Shown one piece after another: positions 60,975 through 64,000 of a stretch of 64,000 nucleotides of DNA. The stretch is taken from NCBI RefSeq assembly GCF_025994315.1, contig NZ_BAQE01000007.1, one strand, 5' to 3'. Source of the DNA: Swaminathania salitolerans. GTDB taxonomy: Bacteria; Pseudomonadota; Alphaproteobacteria; Acetobacterales; Acetobacteraceae. Under the pieces are notes generated by a model, which saw only the letters and a list, made by a program, of their open reading frames with translations, did not search any database and was not told where the DNA came from. The position numbers and the translations under genes were made by a program. The first letter of the stretch is position 1. The number at the start of each line of letters is the position of its first letter.

Positions 60975-61997
60975 ATGCAACCCAGCCGCGCCGATCTTGC
61001 TGATTTCCTGTATTTCCTGGCGATCGCGCGCCACAGGAGCTTCCGCAAGGCCGCCATTGAGCTGAACGTCTCGACCTCCGCTCTGAGCCACGCCATGAGC
61101 AGCCTCGAGGCGCGCCGGGGAATCAGATTGCTCAACCGGAGCACGCGCGCCGTCACCCTGACCGCCGCAGGCGAGGATCTGCGTGCGACCATCGAGGAGC
61201 CGATCGGCATCATTCGCGGCGCCATCGAGCGTCTGGACCGGCTCAGGGATGCGCCGGCCGGACGCATACGGATCAGCGTGCCGGGCGATGCCGTTCCTCT
61301 CCTGATCGAGCCGGTCCTGCCCGTCTTCATCGCCCGCTATCCGGGCGTGGAAATCGACATCAGCGTCAGCAACCGGATGATCGACGTGATCGAGAGCGGA
61401 TTCGACGCCGGGATCCGCTACGGCGGCACTGTGCCGGAGGATATGATCGCCCTGCGCCTTTCTCCCGACATATGCTGGATGTCAGCCGCCGCACCGGACT
61501 ATCTCGCGCGGGAGGGCATACCCGAAACGCCACAGGCGCTCGCCGGACATCGCTGCATCCGCATCCGTCTGGGAAACAGCCAGATCTATGACTGGGAATT
61601 CGAGCGCGATGGCGCGTGCTGCACGATCGCCGCCGCGGGGCCGATCACCGTCGATGACAGCCTGACGGCAATATCCCTGGCCCGTCAGGGGGCAGGTATC
61701 CTCTACGGCGCGGAACCGGTCCTGCGGCCCAGTATCGAGGCGGGAACGCTGATCCCCGTTCTCGCGCCCTGGTCGTCCATGGGGGGAGGATTTCATATCT
61801 ATTATTCGGGACGCAGACAGGTGCCCAATGCGCTCAGGCTCCTTATCGCCCTGTTCCGGGAACTGGACCCGATGGGACAAGGACGCGGTTGCAATCCCGA
61901 CCTCATGCGCGAGGCCGATCCGGACTCCGGCCCCGGCTTGGATACTGGCTCTGACTCTGACTCTGGCCCCGGCTCTGGCGCGACGACGTCGGCATGA
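60975..61997 (+). CDS. LysR-family transcriptional regulator
   Basis: A 340-residue regulator. ATG 60975 has GGAGG eight bases upstream. Residues about 6-65 form the HTH (ADLADFLYFLAIARHRSFRK, LNVSTSALSHAMSSLEARRG); the effector domain pattern (RIRISVPGDAVPLLIEPVLP, VISGFDAGIRYGG-like) is that of the LysR group often divergent from oxidoreductase genes. Its last 30 residues are a low-complexity Asp/Ser/Gly/Pro tail from a GACTCT-type microrepeat that overlaps the end of the MFS gene on the other strand by 95 bases. It probably controls the cupin-AKR-SDR genes. Confidence 0.88.
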   Translation: MQPSRADLADFLYFLAIARHRSFRKAAIELNVSTSALSHAMSSLEARRGIRLLNRSTRAVTLTAAGEDLRATIEEPIGIIRGAIERLDRLRDAPAGRIRISVPGDAVPLLIEPVLPVFIARYPGVEIDISVSNRMIDVIESGFDAGIRYGGTVPEDMIALRLSPDICWMSAAAPDYLAREGIPETPQALAGHRCIRIRLGNSQIYDWEFERDGACCTIAAAGPITVDDSLTAISLARQGAGILYGAEPVLRPSIEAGTLIPVLAPWSSMGGGFHIYYSGRRQVPNALRLLIALFRELDPMGQGRGCNPDLMREADPDSGPGLDTGSDSDSGPGSGATTSA

Positions 61998-63207
61998 AGG
62001 CTGCGAAAAACACGAGTGCCAGGATCGCGATGGCCGTCAGGAACAAGAACCCCGTACGATATCCCTCGAGCTGAACGACATATCCCCCGACCAGATTGCT
62101 CGCACCGCCGCCAATGCCCACGGCGAGCGCAACCATCCCCTGCAGGACGTTGAAGCGCCCGGTTCCCCGGGTCAGATCGGCGGCAATCACGATGGCGATC
62201 ACACCGAATATTCCCGCAGCGATTCCATCGAGAATCTGGATCGCTACGATGGCAAGTGGCGCCTCGACCCACGAAAACAGAATGCCCCGGACCGGAAGGA
62301 TCGCGAACGCGATCATGAAAATGGCCTTGTTTCCGACGCCCTGACGCATCGCCAGCCCGACCGCCCAGGCAACGAGCATCATCGTGAACTGCGCGACGAT
62401 CACGCAGGCGCTCAGTGTAACGGTTCCCTTTCCGGGGTGACTCAGCGCCATGACCTGACCGGCGAAAGGAAGCATCGCCGCGTTGCCGAAATGAAAGAGC
62501 GCGATCGAGGCAAGAAACACCCAGACCGGTCGACATGTGAGCAAAGATATCAACCCGAGAGGCGGGCCGTCGCTTCCGTCCTCGCTGCCTCGCGCGACAT
62601 TCTGATCGATTTCTCCCGGGCGGATCAGAAGCAGAGCCAGCGCACTCACGACAGCCGATCCGCAGACGAAATAGAAGATCCAGTGCAGTCCCCAGTACTG
62701 GCCGAACACGCCCGCCAGTGCCGCCGCAGTGAACGAGCCGCAATGGTTGATCGTCTGGTTTCGGCTGATACGCCCCGGCAGGCGCTTTCTGCCGACCAGA
62801 CCGAGCGAGATGGCGGACAATGCGGGAGGAATGACAGCCGAGGCGGCCCCGAGCATGATCTGCGCGGCAAGGACCGGGGCAACCCCCTCAAAGGACACGA
62901 TCAGGAGGCAGCTGACAGCGGTGATCAGCGCCGCCGCTGCAATGAGAAGGCGCTTCCAGCGCGTCGCATCCACCAGAAGCCCCGCAGGAATCTGGCACAG
63001 AGCCGCAGCGAACCCCGCAACGGCCATGGCAAGACCGACAGGGCCTGCCTGCCAGTGACGCGCGCTCGTGAGAAAGACGGTAAGATAGGGACCGACACCT
63101 CCCTGCACATCTGCAAGAAAGAAATTCGTCGCATCGAGACCGCCCGACGATGCGGGGGACGGAGCTGAACGTCGGAAAGACGATGCCTCTGTGTCTCGTG
63201 CTGTCAC
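61903..63207 (-). CDS. MFS transporter
   Basis: A 434-residue major facilitator with about twelve transmembrane segments. It starts near FFLADVQGGVGPYLTVFLTS, a segment typical of a drug/unknown MFS group, followed by LAMAVAGFAAALCQIPAGLL, DATRWKRLLIAAAALITAVS (loop 2-3 motif) and QYWGLHWIFYFVCGSAVVSA. The start is uncertain: no good ATG exists, and GTG 63207 (VTARDTEASSFRRS) is the most likely. The end is a Gln/Ser/Arg-rich tail (SRGQSQSQSQYPSRGRSPD) read from the same microrepeat as the LysR tail. Substrate unknown. Confidence 0.82.
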   Translation of the reverse strand: MTARDTEASSFRRSAPSPASSGGLDATNFFLADVQGGVGPYLTVFLTSARHWQAGPVGLAMAVAGFAAALCQIPAGLLVDATRWKRLLIAAAALITAVSCLLIVSFEGVAPVLAAQIMLGAASAVIPPALSAISLGLVGRKRLPGRISRNQTINHCGSFTAAALAGVFGQYWGLHWIFYFVCGSAVVSALALLLIRPGEIDQNVARGSEDGSDGPPLGLISLLTCRPVWVFLASIALFHFGNAAMLPFAGQVMALSHPGKGTVTLSACVIVAQFTMMLVAWAVGLAMRQGVGNKAIFMIAFAILPVRGILFSWVEAPLAIVAIQILDGIAAGIFGVIAIVIAADLTRGTGRFNVLQGMVALAVGIGGGASNLVGGYVVQLEGYRTGFLFLTAIAILALVFFAAFMPTSSRQSRGQSQSQSQYPSRGRSPDRPRA

Positions 63208-63489
63208 GCGCCTGATCCGTTGAAAGGGGAGGACTGGAAAGGATGTGAAGTGAAGGACACTTCCCGGATGTCCCAGGCCGGAGGACACCCGACAGCGATC
63301 GTTCCGGAGCGATGGAGAACGCACTCCGACTGCTCCACGTTCCCCTCTTCCCGGGTTCTGTCCTCCCGGGCTCCTGTCTTTCGGGTTCGGTCCTGCGCCG
63401 CATGGACCGGGATACCTGCATACAGCAATAGCTGGATATGCCATGCTGGCTGTCTGCATACGGGACCGGGAACCCGGGACACCCTGCAC

Positions 63490-63762
63490 ATGAAAGTAGA
63501 AGCGACGATGCGAACAGCCATGCGGGTCCTGCAATTTCCTTGTCTCTGCCTGTCCTTTCTTCTCATGCTGATCGGTATCGCGCATGACGCATTCGGGATT
63601 CCCGCAGGCATGTTCCTGTACCCGGACGGTCGTCTCGCCATCGGTGCGATAGCCGATACGGCACAGGCAACCGAGCTGCTCGGGGCGTACAGCAACGCGT
63701 TTTTCCTCGGCGTGGCTGCTCTCCTGTATCTCGCCGGGGAAAATGCCCATACGCACCGTTAG
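63490..63762 (+). CDS. Small two-helix membrane protein, unknown
   Basis: About 90 residues (or 84 from ATG 63508). Two hydrophobic segments, CLCLSFLLMLIGIAHDAFGI and GAYSNAFFLGVAALLYLAGE, are joined by a short loop with YPDGRLAIGAIADT. The composition and codon use look coding, but the ribosome site is weak for both starts and I do not recognise a family. It is divergent from the MFS gene, 282 bases away; that gap has degenerate repeats with TTCGGGTTC/CCCGGG and no evident gene. Confidence 0.5.
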   Translation: MKVEATMRTAMRVLQFPCLCLSFLLMLIGIAHDAFGIPAGMFLYPDGRLAIGAIADTAQATELLGAYSNAFFLGVAALLYLAGENAHTHR

Positions 63763-63800
63763 AGCCCGGACCCGATCGGGAGACGGCCCGGTCATCTTTA

Positions 63801-63880
63801 TATCCGGTCAGCCCTGTATCCGGTCAGCCCTGTATCCGGTCAGCCCTTTATCCGGTCAGCCCGATATCCGGTCAGCCATG
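63801..63880. repeat. Five tandem copies of a 16-base repeat
   Basis: TATCCGGTCAGCCCTG repeats five times without gaps (63801, 63817, 63833, 63849, 63865); changes occur only in the last three bases of the unit. A 16-base period is not a multiple of three, so it is not selected as protein. The stop codon of the next minus-strand gene lies in the last copy. Confidence 0.92.
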
Positions 63881-64000
63881 ACCCCCCGGAGACGGGTCTC
63901 CCGGATCAGGGACGGGACCTCCGGTTCCGATCCAGCGCGGCACGAGGCCGAGACAGGCGATCAGGATGAACGCGGAGCAAAGCAGGCTGGCCAGAGCGGC
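63872..64000 (-). CDS. C-terminal end of a membrane protein, cut by the right edge
   Basis: On the minus strand a frame enters from the right edge and codes for 42 residues before TGA at 63872. It contains one hydrophobic helix, SLLCSAFILIACLGLVPRWI, followed by a Gly/Pro/Asp tail. The family cannot be told from this part. The stop codon lies in the last copy of the 16-base repeat. Confidence 0.5.
   Translation of the reverse strand, partial: AALASLLCSAFILIACLGLVPRWIGTGGPVPDPGDPSPGGHG

Noticed and set aside
63801..63880. CRISPR array
   Set aside because: The 16-base units are directly adjacent with no spacers.

Overview
The window is a GC-rich (low to mid 60s % by eye), densely packed stretch of an alphaproteobacterial chromosome, most probably from an acetic acid bacterium (Acetobacteraceae). 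Indicators are the overlapping argS-SPOR-scpA-scpB-tatB-tatC-serS chain, an alphaproteobacterial RNase E with an acidic insert and a C-terminal GWW motif, an EipB (DUF1849) protein, an UrcA-family protein, a MocR regulator and an E. coli-type D-lactate dehydrogenase. Family-level placement is inference. Both edges cut through genes. I see no insertion sequence, prophage, CRISPR array or replication origin; most of the window looks like core chromosome with a few accessory cassettes.

Layout. 1-15.5 kb: SUV3-type helicase (cut by the left edge), dld, then the minus-strand chain argS to serS, dgt, divergent erpA-xthA, and a less GC-rich two-gene cassette coding for an amino-acid permease and a YqcI/YcgG-family protein. 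15.8-18.6 kb: a MocR regulator divergent from an UrcA-family gene and a PhzF-family gene, with two copies of one 16-nt operator-like site facing each other across the shared promoter region. 18.8-28.5 kb: eipB-like, aspS, a Rieske/FAD reductase fusion, surE, a DUF2076 gene, and glyQ-glyS behind a terminator-like hairpin in the leader. 29-38.7 kb: a FAD/NAD(P)-binding protein, a DUF202 gene with a LysR gene, the shape operon mreB-mreC-mreD-mrdA-rodA, and a tandem pair of glycine-rich lipoproteins. 38.8-45 kb: leuA with a leucine-rich leader peptide, a periplasmic amidase, and rne. 45-57 kb: LytTR regulator, two alpha/beta hydrolases, xseA, purD, an orphan peptide-binding protein, a SCO-like protein and polA. 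58-64 kb: tRNA-Arg(CCG), a redox cassette (SDR, aldo/keto reductase, cupin) divergent from a LysR regulator, an MFS transporter, a small membrane protein, a 16-nt tandem repeat and the tail of another membrane protein.

How the genes connect. Translation is represented by argS, serS, aspS, glyQS and tRNA-Arg; envelope growth and export by mreBCD/mrdA/rodA, the amidase, eipB, the SPOR protein and tatBC; RNA and DNA maintenance by rne, the SUV3 helicase, polA, xthA, xseA, dgt and scpAB. The most notable regulatory finding is an intact 34-codon leader ORF upstream of leuA with five CTT leucine codons in eight, its stop codon lying inside a hairpin. The most notable accessory unit is the YqcI/YcgG + YjeH-like permease operon, which could make and export an N-hydroxylated amino-acid derivative. 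A recurring trait is short tandem microrepeats (8-16 nt units) in spacers, signal peptides and protein tails.
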